This document shows, piece by piece, positions 11,901 to 24,619 of a DNA stretch of 64,000 nucleotides. Within the stretch, counting starts at the first letter, position 1. Every line of letters starts with the position of its first letter. Both the position numbers and the translations under genes were made by a program. Source of the stretch: Chionis minor (taxonomy: Eukaryota > Chordata > Aves > Charadriiformes > Chionididae); assembly GCA_013398295.1 (NCBI GenBank), contig VZSF01008207.1, forward strand, positions 992,621 to 1,056,620, in the 5' to 3' direction. Below the pieces are notes generated by a model. It made no database searches. It worked only from the letters and a program-made list of their open reading frames with translations, and was not told the origin of the DNA.

Positions 11901-13150
11901 AGTTTCCCATCCAGCCCAAAGGAGCAGTCCTTGCACAGTGCCTGGTTGCCCAGGTGGGCAGGGAAGACCCCCACTCAAACTCATGTCCAGCTGTTCTTCC
12001 AGCTACAGAACTGGGAAAATCTTTTGAAGACATTTACTGGTACTGAAGGGCTTATGCTACCTTTTTCTATTTGGGATATCGCAGGAGGGCTCCACACCTC
12101 ACAGATGGAGTCCTAACAGGATACAGCAAAGGTAAACAGACAGAAAATGAGGAATAGCTTATTTAGCTGAAACTGAAGAGGAACTGTAGGTCAGGAGGAA
12201 AGATCACACAAGTTGGAATACAGCCAGGACACCAAAGGTAGACCTTTAAAAATTGTAAAAAAATGCTATAGAGGCTTTTCTGAATACAAGCAGCCAGGAA
12301 CTATTGACACACTCGGCCTCCTCGTGTCCCAACGCTCCCTTCACCCCTTTTCCTCTCCTCCCCTTTACTCCCTGCCCTCCTGGGTAACTCTCTGCATGAC
12401 ATGCCAGAGAAAAGAAAGAGCATGGACCTCTGAATTGCCACGGCACACTTCCTAAAATACATGGACGCCTGCAGGATTACACTTGCACATCCACTGTGAG
12501 AGGTGACAGTATTAAGGTGTGAGGCAGGGTGGGGTTGAACACAAACAGGGTCTTTCTCATGAGTCCCTTCCAAAAGCTCCAATGAATATACACTGAAGGA
12601 ACACACAATTTCCCCCTGGCAGTAGCTATTTATGAAAGCCTAATATATTTAATTTTGGAAGGAGGTGTCCTTGAGTTCAATAAAATAAAAAAACAACCCG
12701 CCTCAAAATCATAGTTCCATGGCATAAAGAAAATCTATGGAAACCCTGTTAAAAAGTGTCACTGTATTAAGTTGTGCAGTTTGGTTTCCTTCTAATTTCT
12801 GTGTTCTTTTGTCACAATTTAATGTAAGGCAAAGAATGTTTCTCAAACCGGTATTATGCTGACATCCAACAATTCAGAGTATATGTCCTTGGAATTTTTA
12901 TAAAGTGCAATTTTTAAATATTATTTTTCCAAAATACTGCCCAAAGGAACCATTCTGGCTGATCAAACAGCCCTTGTAACTGCTTTAAATGCTCACGCAG
13001 CATTTCTCCAAATAAGGCCCTGTATGAAAACGAAACACCACAGGGGCACAGTGAAACACCAGTTAGCACCTTTATACAACTCTGCTTCTAAGATTAACTT
13101 TGCTACAACCCTGGCAGATCACAGAATCCTAAGTCTTGTGTGAGCACAGA
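8929..13150. other. Unique non-coding sequence, nothing recognised
   Basis: Frames up to 131 codons occur on both strands, but none shows a domain, low-complexity coding signature or paired splice sites. The 12600-12960 stretch is AT-rich with few CpGs. No CR1 tail, LTR or tRNA-like sequence was found. Confidence 0.6.
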
Positions 13151-13960
13151 GTGGAATTGTGTTAATTTGTCTCAGAGGATGCAATTGCAATAGTCCTTTC
13201 TCGTCTTCAGAGAAATCCAGCTTGGAGCACCGAGACGGTGCACGCCAAGCGGCGTTTTACGGGAATGTGCTTTTGCAGGGGGGTGCTCTCCCATTCACAC
13301 AGCTTGCCTTATGCCCTTCAGATTGCTCCAGTCTGTCTGAAGAGGAAAAGCAAAGTTCTACCCTGAAATTTGCTCTGTGGGTCCGAGCGGCTTTTTGTCC
13401 TTGCGTCGCATTGGGTCTATGGCACTGCAAGATGTCTTTGCATGTTTGGGAAGAGACGAGGCAAACAGAAAAGGGCTGAAAAGCAATCAATGCTGCTTCC
13501 TTCCTTTCGTGTGTTTTCTTTTGCCAGCTACCCAATATTCTCTCAGAGAAATCTGCAAGCCATCAAGTGCATCAGAGCCCAGGCTGCGTCTGCGAGAAGC
13601 TGAGCCGAATGTTCAGCGGGAGCCCACCTCCCAGCTGGGAGTGTGACCCCGTTTCGGTGCCGCACATGCCGAAAACTCCTGCTCCTCCGGTGCCTCATGC
13701 TGCAGGCTAACACAACGCTTGGACTAATCCAGCAGGTCGGGGCTGTCAAAAGGATTGATCCTGCTCCCAGCCCTGCTCTGGAACGGGGCCTCAACAGCCT
13801 TTTAAGAAAACCGTGCTTCTTTTTTTCCTTTTTTTCTTTTGGTCGGGTCATTTTTTGGCCTTTGGTTCCTCAGCTGGCTCAGGGCAGAGGCAGGTACAAA
13901 CACACAGGGCTGGCAGGAGTGAGGAGCAGGAGCAAGGCAGCCTTGGTCATAGCCTAAGTT
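13151..13960. other. Moderately CpG-rich non-coding sequence
   Basis: CpGs are more frequent at 13205-13265, 13380-13410 and 13570-13700 than in the surroundings. Overlapping frames of 77-106 codons lie on both strands, which is typical of GC-rich non-coding DNA where stop codons are rarer. A T-rich tract (13817-13855) follows. No exon can be supported. Confidence 0.45.
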
Positions 13961-16875
13961 TATATAGCCTTAAAAGACTGTCATCTCAGCCCAGGTGACT
14001 CCATGTGACCCCCACGGAGTGGTAAAGGGTTTGCTTTTAAACGGGGACAACTGAGATCCACTGGGAAGGTGGTTTTGTCTGTGCCATCCGCCTGGATGGG
14101 ACAGCAGAGGCTGCCCAGCTAACCCCAAACCGGCTGGCATGCCGACACGGCACAGTGACAGGCCAGGCAGCAGCACTGCCTCGGTCTTAAAGGCAGGACA
14201 GACGGATCTTCCCGGCAGCACGCGCTGAGTGGTTTGATCAGCCGCTGAGTGGTGACAGCCTGAGATGGTCACGTTGCCTTTGCTCCAGAACTCACCCCTT
14301 CCCGGGGATCTGTGCATCGAGTCCCCTGGCACGGAAGGGGCCACCATCCGGCAATGAAGTACCAACAGAGGGCATGGTGGCTGAGGCAAAACAAGGAGCT
14401 GACCCCAATTTTCATAGTCCAAAGAATGCATCTTAACCCCTGGAGCTTTTTTTCTTCTTGAGAATGAAACTCTTTGTCTAACCCTATCCTCCTCTTTTTA
14501 CCTTTACAGTCCCTCATCCTTGCAGGCTTTTGGAATTTTTAGTTTAAAAAGGAATTACGGAGTAATGCCTGCCATTAGTAAATAACAGAAAAGCTGATAA
14601 ACTGTTAAAAAAACAAGGAGGCCTTGCCAAGAGACTTAGACGAGACATTTGTTTTTGGGAAACCCTCTGCACAGTACAGTCCACATGCACACTTAATCAC
14701 GCAGAGAAACATTTACTGTAGGATATATTTTTAGGCAATTTTTCAAGTGGCAAATTTCCACTGGGGTACAGCACTTGTCCTGTCATAATTAACTGTACAG
14801 AAAATATTAGTCTAGAGCTGGCCCGCTCGATGGTGGAGGGAACGCGTTACACCCAAGTTCAAGAGAGGAGCAGGGTCTCTCACTGTGTGGGCTAGTGAAG
14901 ACTAAGCGCATTACACACATATTTGGCCATCACCACCACCAAAGGCCACGAGCTTCCCTCACAGTGTGTGCTTGGTCTTGGAGCTGAATAGCTTTCAGCT
15001 GCACAGGATGCTTTTTGGCTGCTCCGAGAGATGAAAAAAAGATGTAGGAGTCAATCACTGGAGAAGGGAGGCTGAGTTTAAAAGGGGATTAATGTGACAG
15101 CCAGGGATCTGAAGGGTGGTGGAAAACCCGGGAGGCCCCACAGCTCCCGTTGAGCGGGCGCCTGCCAAGTCACACAGATCTGCAGCGTGACACATGTCTC
15201 CCATCTTGGAGCTCGTGGCCCCACCACTAACGCGTGTGCTCAGAGGGCTCTGGCCGGCTCCTACCCCCCTCTCCACGAAGGGCCAACGCCACGTGCTGTG
15301 TCTTCCTGCGTGGCCTCTGTCTTTTCCTTCTGCTTTGAGCATTTATGGGTTTTAAGAACAAAACCTGAGGGGCAGGAGTGACTGGGGGGTTGCTGAGGTA
15401 AGTCCTCCGGCACGTATCCCCCATCCCTCTGGCTGCGCTCTCTCTCCTGGCTTCAGGGCTGGGGTGTCTGAGCGTGCCAAAAGTGCAGCCAGCGCCGGTC
15501 CCTGGCTCAAATGTACGACAGCCTTAAAGCACATGCTTTGAGTCAACAGCATGGATTTAAGCATGTGCCGGAGGGCTTTGCTGAGTGAGAATCTTACAGA
15601 ACAGAATGGCAAGTCATCCACAGTAAAATGTTTTGTTGCTTTTTTGTTGTGTTTGTTGTTTTGTTTTGTTTTGGTTTTTTTTAACAGGGAAATGTTGGCT
15701 TGGGAAGATCCTTCCCACATGTCTTCAAGACAGGGAACAGTTGGAGCAGATATTTTAAAGGCAAACCAAGTAGAACTCTGCTTTTAAAAGTTGTGATTCC
15801 TTGAAGAATTCGTGCCATTTTTTTAGTTCCCTGACTAGTACAGGGACAGATGCAGCTTTAGTAACATTCCAGGAGCTCTACTAAGTCACTGGTGTGGCAC
15901 TCGCCTGCCTTATATACCAAACACCAGCACACCTGACACTGTGCTGCTACACTACTCCAGCCATAGTGACAATACATGTAATGCAACAGGACGCCAAGAG
16001 AAGTTTCCAGGTCACGTCTTGACCAAACTGAGTCCGTTTACATGAGAAATACTTATGGGCTAGAGGATGGTGAGAACTACTGAAATCTCCACCTTGTCCT
16101 ACCCAGATACGTCCACTTTCTCTGGCTTACTTGATCATGGGTCATGTAGATTTATACTGGTGCATGTTCATAAGATGTGAGGTAGACCAGGAGTGAGAAA
16201 TTAATTTGTGAAATGAAAGCTGAGCTTTGACTCCACTTCCTGCACTTTTGAGGTCTCTGAGAATCCTCCTGCTAACTCTTTGTCAAGGTCTAAAGTCTAA
16301 GTGGAACAAGAGTCAATCAAATCCTGTCTATCAACATTTATGGTAGCCCCTAGTAAACAGGTAATATTTATTTTACAGGTGAATCCAGACACTCTCTGCT
16401 ACTTTCCACAAAAAATAAAACAATGCTATGAGCAAGCATGTCAGGTTCAGCTGGCCCTGGTGGCTGACTGATGGGCTGTCTGCACCGTAATGAACTCCAC
16501 CGTTGTGCCCTAACCACTTAGCTCTGGGCTTGTTTGACTCCAACACCAAAAGCAAGCACCACAGGGCGATGCTGGGGTAAAACTCTACCCTGCATAGCTA
16601 ACACAAGCCTTCCTATGCCTCAGTTTTTGATCTTGAAAGGCACTTTTATGACAGGGTTTTGTGCATTTTGTGTCACACTGCAATCCTTAGGCTAGCCTGT
16701 GGTTGGTCATCCATGTGTATCTGTCCCTGCTACAGCTGTGTAAAGAATTCAACCTCCTCCAGGCAGACACTAAGAGATCTGTGAGCAGCAGCTAATGACA
16801 TCTGGGCTTCTGTCCTCTATCCTCTTTCTGTCCTCTGCTGCCTGATCAAACACGTGTTTGGCTGAGGGGTTTTCT
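13961..16875. other. Unique non-coding sequence
   Basis: No gene or repeat family is recognised. A T/G-rich low-complexity tract lies at about 15640-15685. The 14520-14830 part is a candidate conserved element and is discussed in the findings. The 153-codon frame at 13970-14431 (minus) has no recognisable feature. Confidence 0.55.
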
Positions 16876-17066
16876 TCAGGCTTCCCAGGGAAGTGGTGGA
16901 ATCACCATCCCTGGAGGTATTTAGAAGTCGGGTAGACGTGGTGCTGAGGGATGTGGTTTAGTGGTGGTTTTGGCAGTGTTAGGTTTATGGTTGGACCTGA
17001 TGAGCTTAAAGGTCTCTTTGAACCTAGATGATTCTACGATTCTACACTTCTACGATTCTATGATTT
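16876..17066 (+). mobile_element. CR1 LINE, short 3' tail
   Basis: The plus-strand text begins near CCCAGGGAAGTGGTGGA, which is the end of CR1 ORF2. It runs through GAGGTATTTAGAAGTCG and GGTTGGACCTGATG, and ends in degraded copies of the ATTCTATG octamer (17026-17066). That is the CR1 3' untranslated region with its characteristic non-poly(A) tail. About 190 bases remain, so the copy was heavily 5'-truncated on insertion, as most CR1 copies are. Its 3' text is close to the CR1 copy ending at 38634, suggesting the same or a sister subfamily. Confidence 0.93.
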
Positions 17067-19855
17067 TATTTTTGGGTCCTTCATAAGCTTTCTTTCCCAT
17101 GCCGATTCTGTGACGTCTAACGTGGAATAAGGCAATACTTCAGCCTTTCCTTCAGCAGCAGCATCAACAGGGTCTCCTTTCTCTATCTAGCCACTTATTC
17201 TAACAAAACCTGTAAAAAACTTGTACAGAACTTTTGGAGCCTGCTAGCTAGTGCCAAATCTCACTGAAAATGTACAATAAGTTAAAAAATTAATGAACAC
17301 AAGAACTAAAAGGCAAAATGCCAAAGACAAATATGCAAGTCCGTTGAGGTCTCGCAAGCTTTATTGCCCTCAGAATTCAGATTAAAAATTCCTGCAACTT
17401 CTCCTTTTGTTAATCTTTATCAAGATGTGTTAAATTATTGAATCTTCTTTCAAACCATTAGGCAGAACAGGCACATTGTAAAGAATGCTTAATTCACATT
17501 TTTTGTAATACATTGCCCTGGTTTAGTTTAATTTCTTATATTCTATATAAGAAACTCTATGCATACAAAGTATTTAATGGCTTTATGAGGCATAAACATC
17601 TCCGGATTTGATATTTTAGTCATGCTCAGATATCAACAGTTATTATCACTTCTTTTATATTTCTGATCCTCAGACAAGTATTATTTGGGATGAAGTATTT
17701 TCCTTCCTTATTCTTTACAGTCTTCGATTTACTGATTATTTTTCTTTTTTCTTTTACCTAACTGATTCATTAACACATTTTACAAAGATGTTGTGAAGTA
17801 TCTGAGAACCGTATAATTTACTCGTGTGCTTCAGTTTCATTATATGCAGAACACATTTATCAAATTGACAGCTCCTCAGGTTGAATCTGCCTGTCAAAAG
17901 CAGTAAATACTCTTTTCATTTTTCATTTCTGAATTGCATTTTCAGTATTTTAAACACATATTCCTATAATGATACTGTAGAAAAAAGAAATTAAAAACAA
18001 ACCTATATCAGCCGTGTGGACTGTCAAGATTTGCATAAACAGAAGATGGTTTATAATTTAAGTTACAGTGTTAAAATTGATGACACTGAACTGAGAATAA
18101 CTGTTTTAATGGGTCCACAAAACAAAATAAATCCTACACAGACAGTATATGCAGGATTATCTTCTCTAGCTGGTGTCGGTATCTCTACTGAGAAGCAGTA
18201 TGGGTCCTTCACTACATTCCTAAATTTTGAGTGGCAAAACACTATGCCACTGCAGACTATTCCCATAAAATTATTTGATAGATATTAAAATAAAAATGAA
18301 ATTCAGTCTGTAACAACCTCATATATAAAAACATACTGACAAAATGAAAAGATCAGTATTATTCTTTAATTCTAGCTCTTACAAAATAATGCAACATTCA
18401 CAGTCCTGCGTACCGGACCAGCTGCTGTGAGAGTTCACTATTGCAGAAAACATCCGACACACTGAAGAAAACAAGGAGGGCAAATCTCCAGTTCCTGTTC
18501 TGCAAATCTATCAGATCACAAACTGCCAGGGCAGGGAGAGAATGCAACCTAGAATAAACCTCCATAAACTACCTCTTTCCCTTCTGTGCCCTACCAAAAA
18601 GGATTTTTGCCCTGTTTCTGGTGGTTAGAGAAATGCTGCATAAGTCATCACTGCCTGCAGCTCCACTTCTCAGAAGAACTGCCATTCTAGATGTCTTGGG
18701 AATCCCCAAATGATTCTTCCAGAGCTGCTACAGAGAAGATGTAGCCAGCAGATTGAGGAAAAATTCATGAAAACTAGCTGTGCTGTTATACAGCATCTGT
18801 CCTTTGTGTGCTACTTTACACGGTCACTGCACAGTCATTTATACAGCTACACTCACTTGGGTTGTATGACATCTAGTTTACATCTCATCTTGGCTAACTA
18901 GAAATCTTGGCAACAGTAGAAGACTTCTAGCACTTCCAAGGTTAGACATCTCTCTCATGCTGCTTCTTGTTTCAGTTCATTTTTTCTCTTTACTACTTCT
19001 TACACAATTAAACTGCTAAGAAATTCCTTATACATTGGATTATTTCATCTTCCATCATTTACTGAGCCCTTGCTACAACATGCAGGACATCAGCACTGAT
19101 TCTGCTCCTCTATCACATTTGCGAAGAGATTAAGCACCTTATTGTACACATTTTTTACACTGAAGCTATGATTTACTTTGCTTACATTTCTTTCTGATAA
19201 ATTTTCTTCTCCGTTTACGATGGGGATAGGTAAGCTTTTCTTTTTCCACAGTTGTGCCTACACTCTCCAGTCCTGTGTCACACCCGATCTAGACTTCACC
19301 TGATTTATGTCACCCTTCAGAAACAACAGGACCTTTTTGGGCTGTGCTGAGATCAGAGCAGCTCTTTTTGCTCAGAATATTGCCATGAATATTTAAGTAT
19401 TAGTTAAAGGCCAAAGCACTGGATTGTTAAGGATAAGCATTCCAAGAACAGTAATGACAAATAAAGTGGGCATTAATATGTAAGAGGCCTTTTAAAATAA
19501 CAGTTCCGAGCTTGTGTCACTTGAACAACTGTGTTTGAATGCCAAGAGACTTCATAAAAAAGAGCCCCATAACTGCCGAGATATTTTGAAGTATCTAACT
19601 GAATCCATGTTGCAGAGGATTATGAAGAGCAAAGGATTCACAAGCTGGCTTCAAACCTGATCCCACTTGGCTTTTCTTATGTTAGATGTAGGAGTATCTC
19701 AAAACTCAGCTTGGCTCCAGAAGAGATCACAATGTAGGAAACCAGAAGCCCCACATTTTCCCAGTCCCCTTAACTAAATCCAAGAAACATCCACAGAAAT
19801 AGCAAGCAGGCTGAGCAGCTCTCAACTGAAAATGAGAGAAAAGAAAGAAGACAGA
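17067..19855. other. AT-rich non-coding sequence
   Basis: Strongly AT-rich, especially 17270-18000. It contains many TTTATT, TTAAAT and TATAAG words and no CpG clusters. A 90-codon frame at 18016-18288 (plus) has no recognisable domain. No repeat family is identified. Confidence 0.55.
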
Positions 19856-19859
19856 CCCA

Positions 19860-20330
19860 AGGTGTATTAAGTTCACAAACCCCAACATTTGGATACAACT
19901 CGGAAACAAATTCAAACAGAAGGTCCTGCCAGTATTGAGTGAAGTATTAATGCTCCCATGATGTATTAAAATCTCATCTTGAGTATTGCAAACATTGCTG
20001 TACAACTGCATCTATAAGAGTAGCATCCAAATGACCACAGCCACGAAGACTGGCTACTAGTATGGAAGACAGAGGCTTTTCACCCAAGGAAGCTAGAAGA
20101 GTTTGATTTGTTTAGTCCAACAAAGTTAGAGCAAAGGGTGAAAAGGAGTAAGTCCCTTCTACAGGCAAATCTGGGAGGTATTTGAGCTACTGAAGGAAAG
20201 GATAGACTTGATAAAAAAGAAAACAAATATAAACTGGCCACAAGTAAATTTAAACAGGGAATGAGATTGCTAACCATCAGAAGACTGAAGTTCTTAAACA
20301 GCTTTCAGATAGAAGCAAAGTGGGTAGCTG
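19860..20330 (+). mobile_element. Old, degraded CR1/L3-like LINE fragment
   Basis: The order of words follows the end of a CR1-clade ORF2 on the plus strand. TCTCATCTTGAGTATTGCAA corresponds to the conserved HLEYC segment. It is followed by a GAAGAGTTTGATTTGTTTAG-like segment (the LGLFSLEK region), GGTATTTGAG, AACTGGCCACAAGTAAATTT and CTAACCATCAGAAGACTG, ending in the CTTAAACAGC (WNSL-like) segment. Divergence is far higher than in the other CR1 copies here, with no intact frame and no octamer tail seen. It is best read as an ancient amniote CR1/L3-type copy that predates the avian radiation. Confidence 0.65.
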
Positions 20331-21660
20331 AGCGGGAGACTGAGCTTGTAGATGGCTCACAATCTGTCTAGGAAAGCAACTGCCCACAACATCAGGCAAA
20401 ACCTCATGATTCAAGCAGTCCCTTTGGGCGCTGTTTCATACAGCCCTAAATCTGGTAAATAGAAGGAGAAAAAAAGTTGGAGGGCAGACTAGAGACCCCA
20501 AAACATTTTGAGCAGATATTTTACTGAATTCAAAACATAGCATCAAAAAAGCAAGACACTGTCAAGTGAGCTGAGGTTGCTACTGACAAGTGGGATGGTA
20601 AGAAAAGTTTCTATTTCCTTCAATGAAAAGATCTTGTATCCCCAGTAAGTAACTGTGGAAAGGAGACAGGCTCAGGGAACAAGACTGATTGGGACATGGT
20701 AACTATTCAGGCTCTACCTTAATAACAAAGAAGTCTTTAAGAATTCTCCTGCATGAAGATTTCTGCACAAAATATGCTGCACACTTAAACAAACAGTCTC
20801 TTATATTCTACATGTTTTTTTTCTCTACTGCACCTTAAAATAAATAGTGGGGGGGTGGAATCTAATCTGGATTGAATGAGAGTGTTGCATTAGGGAAAAT
20901 ACTGAATGTTCCCATTCTTGAAGACTGAAATTATTAATAGATGGGGGTAGTAAGAAAAAGGGAACTAGCTGCTTAATGTAGCTGCTCAAAGTAGCTGCTC
21001 TGAGACTGGAAATTCTGGGCCAGAAAATACCAAGCACACAGAAATGTCCTGTCATTTAGCATACGAGCAAAGGCTGGGATCTCAAGTGGCTGAAGACTCC
21101 ACTGCAGGGGAAGGGGAGGAGGCAAGGTCACTGAACCCCTAATATATAGAACTGTGACATCTAAGGTATCACATGAACTAAAGCCTGAGGGAGACAGCAT
21201 TAAAAAACAGACTACATCTGTGTATGCACTGAGTGATGATCCCTGTCAGCCATGGTTTCCTGCAGGTATGTTCACTGTGACAGGTAATAAGGATTGGTGA
21301 AGTTTTGCTGGTGAATATTTATCTGATGTCTGACCAAAGCACATAAAGTGCAGAGCATGTCCCGGTACAGTGCACAGGTTCCCAGCTGTGTGCCAGAAAT
21401 CTACTTACAGGAACAGAATAAGAAAAACAGGAGGCAAACCCCAAAAGCCCTTCCCCTCTGTTAAGTACACCTAATGGAGGAAGAGGAGTTCCTTGCAAAG
21501 CTGGATGAAGTAGTCCTGGAGTCTGAGGAGAAGTAGCAGTGGTTGATCTACATCTAGAAACCACTTGGGAGAATCTCTGTTCTCCATAGGACTTGGTCAG
21601 GGGAAAGAGTGGCCACCTTGCACGGCCTCTCTGCTTCACCTGAAGAAGGTGTTTTTGTAG
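20331..21660. other. Unique non-coding sequence
   Basis: Nothing recognised. Frames of 75-106 codons on the minus strand at 20825-21639 have no domain and no splice context. Confidence 0.6.
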
Positions 21661-21962
21661 TGCAGAGTCATGGAATCATAGAGTCATGGAATCATAGAGT
21701 CATAGAATGGTTTAGGTTGGAAAGGACCTTAAAGATCATTTAGTTCCAACTCCCCTGCCACAGGCAAAGACACCTCCGACTAGACTTGGTTGCTCAAAGC
21801 CCCATCCCACCTGGCCTTGAACACTTCCAGGGATGGGGCCTCCACAGCTTCCCTGGGCAACCAGTTCCAGTGCCTCACCACCCTCAGAGTGAAAAATTTA
21901 TTCCTGAGATCTAATCTAAATCTACCCTCTTCCAGTTTAAAACCATTACCCTTGTCTTATCA

Positions 21963-22990
21963 CTACATGCCCTTGTAAAAAGTCCCTCTCCAGCCTTCTT
22001 GTAGGCCCCTTTCAGATACTGTAAGGCTGCTATAAGGTCCCCCCAGAGCCTTCTCTTCTCCAGGTTTGAACAACCCCAATTCTCTCAGCCTGCCTGCCTG
22101 TGAGAGGTGCTTTAATCCTCTGATCATCTTCGTGGACCTCCTTTGGACCTGCTCCAACATGTGCTTCTTATGTTGGGGGCTCCAGAGCTGGATGTATTGT
22201 TCCAGGTGAGGTCTCACGAGAGCTGAGTAGAGGGGCAGAATCCCCTCCCTTGACCTGCTAAACACACTTCTTTTGATGCAGCCCAGGATGTGGTTGGCTT
22301 TCTGGGCTGCAAGTGTACATTGCCAGTTCATGTTGAGCTTTTCATCTACCAACACCCCCAGGTCCCTCTCCTCAGGGCTGCTCTCGATCCATTCTCCACC
22401 CGTCTGTATTTGTGCATGGGATTGCCCTGACCCATATGCAGGACCCTGCACTTGACCTTGTTGAACTTCATGAGGTTTGCATGGGTCCATTTCTCAAACC
22501 TGTCAAGGTCCCTCTGGATGGCATCCCTTCCCTCCAGCGTCTCAACCACTCCACACAGCTTGGTGTTGTCAGCAAACTTGCTGAGGGTGCACTCAGTCCC
22601 AACATCCATGTTGCCAACAAAGATGGTAAATAGTACAGGTCCCAGTACTGATCCCTGAGGAACACCACTCGTCACTGCTTGCCACTTGGATATCGAGCCA
22701 TTGACTGCAACTGAATGCGGCCATCCAGCCAGATCGTTATCCACCAAGTGGTCCACCAGCCAAATCCATGTCTCTCCAATTTAGAGACCAGGATGCCCTG
22801 CGGGACAGTGTCAAATGCTTTGCACAAGTGCAGGTGGATGATGTCTTTTGCTCTCCCCTTATCCACCAATGCTGCAATGCCATTGCAGAAGGCCACCAAA
22901 TTTGTCAGGCACTGCTTGCCTTTAGTAAAGCCATGTTGGCTGTCACCAATCACCTCCTTACTTTCTATGTGCCTTAGCAGAGTTTCTAGG
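21963..22990 (-). pseudogene. CR1 ORF2 reverse transcriptase remnant
   Basis: This is the RNA-templated DNA polymerase part of the same CR1 copy, split over three frames (about 22990-22672, 22756-22400 and 22410-21963). Visible family motifs are [78 protein letters not shown] and MIRGLKHLS. Two catalytic positions are lost: the first Asp motif, normally YLDFSKAFD, reads HLHLCKAFD, and the F/YADD box reads FADN. The N-terminal fingers region is missing because of the internal deletion at about 22985-23005. The region is certainly CR1-derived and non-functional, and should not be called a host gene. Confidence 0.95.
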
Positions 22991-23434
22991 AGGATCTAAT
23001 TTACCAGTGAAGACTGAGGAAAAAAAGTTGTTGAGTACCTCAGCCTTCTCCATGTCCTGGGTGACCAGGTCTCCTGTTTCCTTCCTGAGAGGGCCCACAT
23101 TTCCCCTTATCTTTCTTTTGTCCCTGATATACCTATAGAAGATTTTCTTGTTGTCACTGATGCCCCTGGCCAGATTTAACTCTATCTGGGCTTTAGCCTT
23201 CCTAACCTGATCCCTGGCTGCTCAGGCAATTTCCCTGTATTCCTACCAGGCTGCTTGTCCTTGCTTCCACCCTCTGTAGTCTTCCTTTTTCTGTTTGAGA
23301 TTGTCCAGGATCTCCTTGATCATCTGTGCAGTCTTCCTGGCATTTTTGCCTGACTTTCTCTTTGTTGGGATCCATCCCTCCTGAGCTTGGTGGAGGTGGT
23401 CTTTGAATGTTAGCCAGCTTTCTTGGGCCCCTCT

Positions 23435-24287
23435 TCATTCCAGGGCTTTAGCCCACTGTAATCCATCACGTAGATCCCTGAAGAAGCCAAAGTCTGCTCT
23501 CCTGAAGTCCAGGACAGCAAGCTCACTGTACACCCTCCTTGCTGCCCTAAGGATCTCAAACTCCACCATCTCATGGTCACTGCAGCCAAGACTGCCCCTG
23601 AGCATAACATTCACCAGCAGCCCCTCCTTGTTGGTGAGAACAAGGTCCAGCATGGCACCTCTCCTCATTGGCTCCTCTATCACTTGGAGAAGAAAGTTGT
23701 TGTTGATGCATTCCAGGAACCTCCTGGATTGCTTGTGCCCAGCTGTGTTGTCCCTCCAACAGAAATTGGAGTGGTAGAAGTCCTCACTGAGGACCAGAGC
23801 TTGTGTACATGAGGCTGCTCCTATCTGACTATAGAGGGCCTCATCCGCTCGGTCTTCCTGGTCAGGTGGCCTGTAGCAGAGCCCCACTGTACTGTCACCT
23901 GTCCCTGCCCTCCCTTTAATCTTGATCCATAAGCTCTTGGTCAGCTTCTCATCCATCCCCAGGCAGAGCTCCATGCGCTTCAGCTGGTCCTTGACATAGA
24001 GGGCAACACCCCCTCCTCCTCTCCCATGCCTATCTTTCCTGAAGAGTCTGGATCCATCCATTTCAGCACTCCAGTCATAGAAGCCATTCCCACCATGTCT
24101 CAGTGATGCCAATTAGACCATAGTCTTGCAGGCATCCACACTTCTGTAACTCCTCTTGTTTGTTCCCCATGCTATGTGCATTTGCATAGAGGCATTTAAG
24201 TTGGGCCCCCAATGAATCAAGCTCTCTGGCTGGAGTAGCTATTTTTCCTTTCAGCTGCACTCCAGGTGGTCTCCTGCTGACCTGCAA
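23435..24287 (-). pseudogene. CR1 ORF2 endonuclease domain remnant
   Basis: This is the apurinic-like (APE) endonuclease part of CR1 ORF2, the enzyme that nicks target DNA to prime reverse transcription. The first frame (24287 to about 24080) carries ANAHSMGNKQEEL and then GIGITETWW-like text (seen as GITETWW), the conserved Asn and Glu metal-binding segment. After a frameshift near 24080-24110 the second frame runs to 23435 with GGGVALYVK, VGLCYRPP, LVLTN and CSDHEMVEF, retaining the SDH catalytic His segment. The family's GDFN motif reads EDFYH here, so two key positions are altered. The frame break and the changed motif make it inactive. A short linker frame continues to about 23202. Confidence 0.93.
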
Positions 24288-24619
24288 CCTACCTCCAGGT
24301 TTTGGGCCTCTCCTGCTGGTATCAGCATCACATTAGTAGGAGTGGGATGGATTCCAGTTCCCCTCCCCTGGCAACTCTAGTTTAAAGTCCTCTTCATAAG
24401 GTTGACAAGCCTCTGACCAAAGATGTTCTTCCCCATTCCCAGAGTCCACTGCCTCAGTGGAGGCTTCCCACAGCATGGTTCACCTCTCACTCATGCAGCC
24501 CTCAGCAAGACCAACCCAGACATACTGCATGTTCAGAGAGGACGCTGCATATATTCAGCCTCCAAAATCCTCACAAATTCAACCTGTGACCTTTAGGCAT
24601 AGTCCTTTCTATCAAAAAT

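Larger units (their letters stand above)
21666..24490 (-). mobile_element. CR1 LINE, longest copy, internally deleted
   Basis: This is a CR1 non-LTR retrotransposon in minus orientation. Its 3' end at 21666-21709 shows five alternating copies of the CATAGAGT/CATGGAAT-type octamer, next to the 3' untranslated region (AGTTCCAACTCCCC on the plus strand). Moving to higher coordinates come the reverse-transcriptase remnant, a linker, the endonuclease remnant and a 5' part with TTTAAACTAGAGTTG on the minus strand. The 5' boundary is uncertain; similarity seems to fade between 24480 and 24530. An internal deletion near 22985-23005 joins the linker directly to the middle of the reverse transcriptase. 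Several frameshifts make it non-functional. The text differs from the copies at 36466-38634, so it represents another CR1 subfamily. Confidence 0.95.

Noticed and set aside
13970..14431. 153-codon minus-strand frame
   Set aside because: No domain, no paired splice sites, and ordinary composition for a chance frame in moderately GC-rich DNA.
23403..23777. 124-codon plus-strand frame
   Set aside because: It is the antisense shadow of the CR1 endonuclease remnant.
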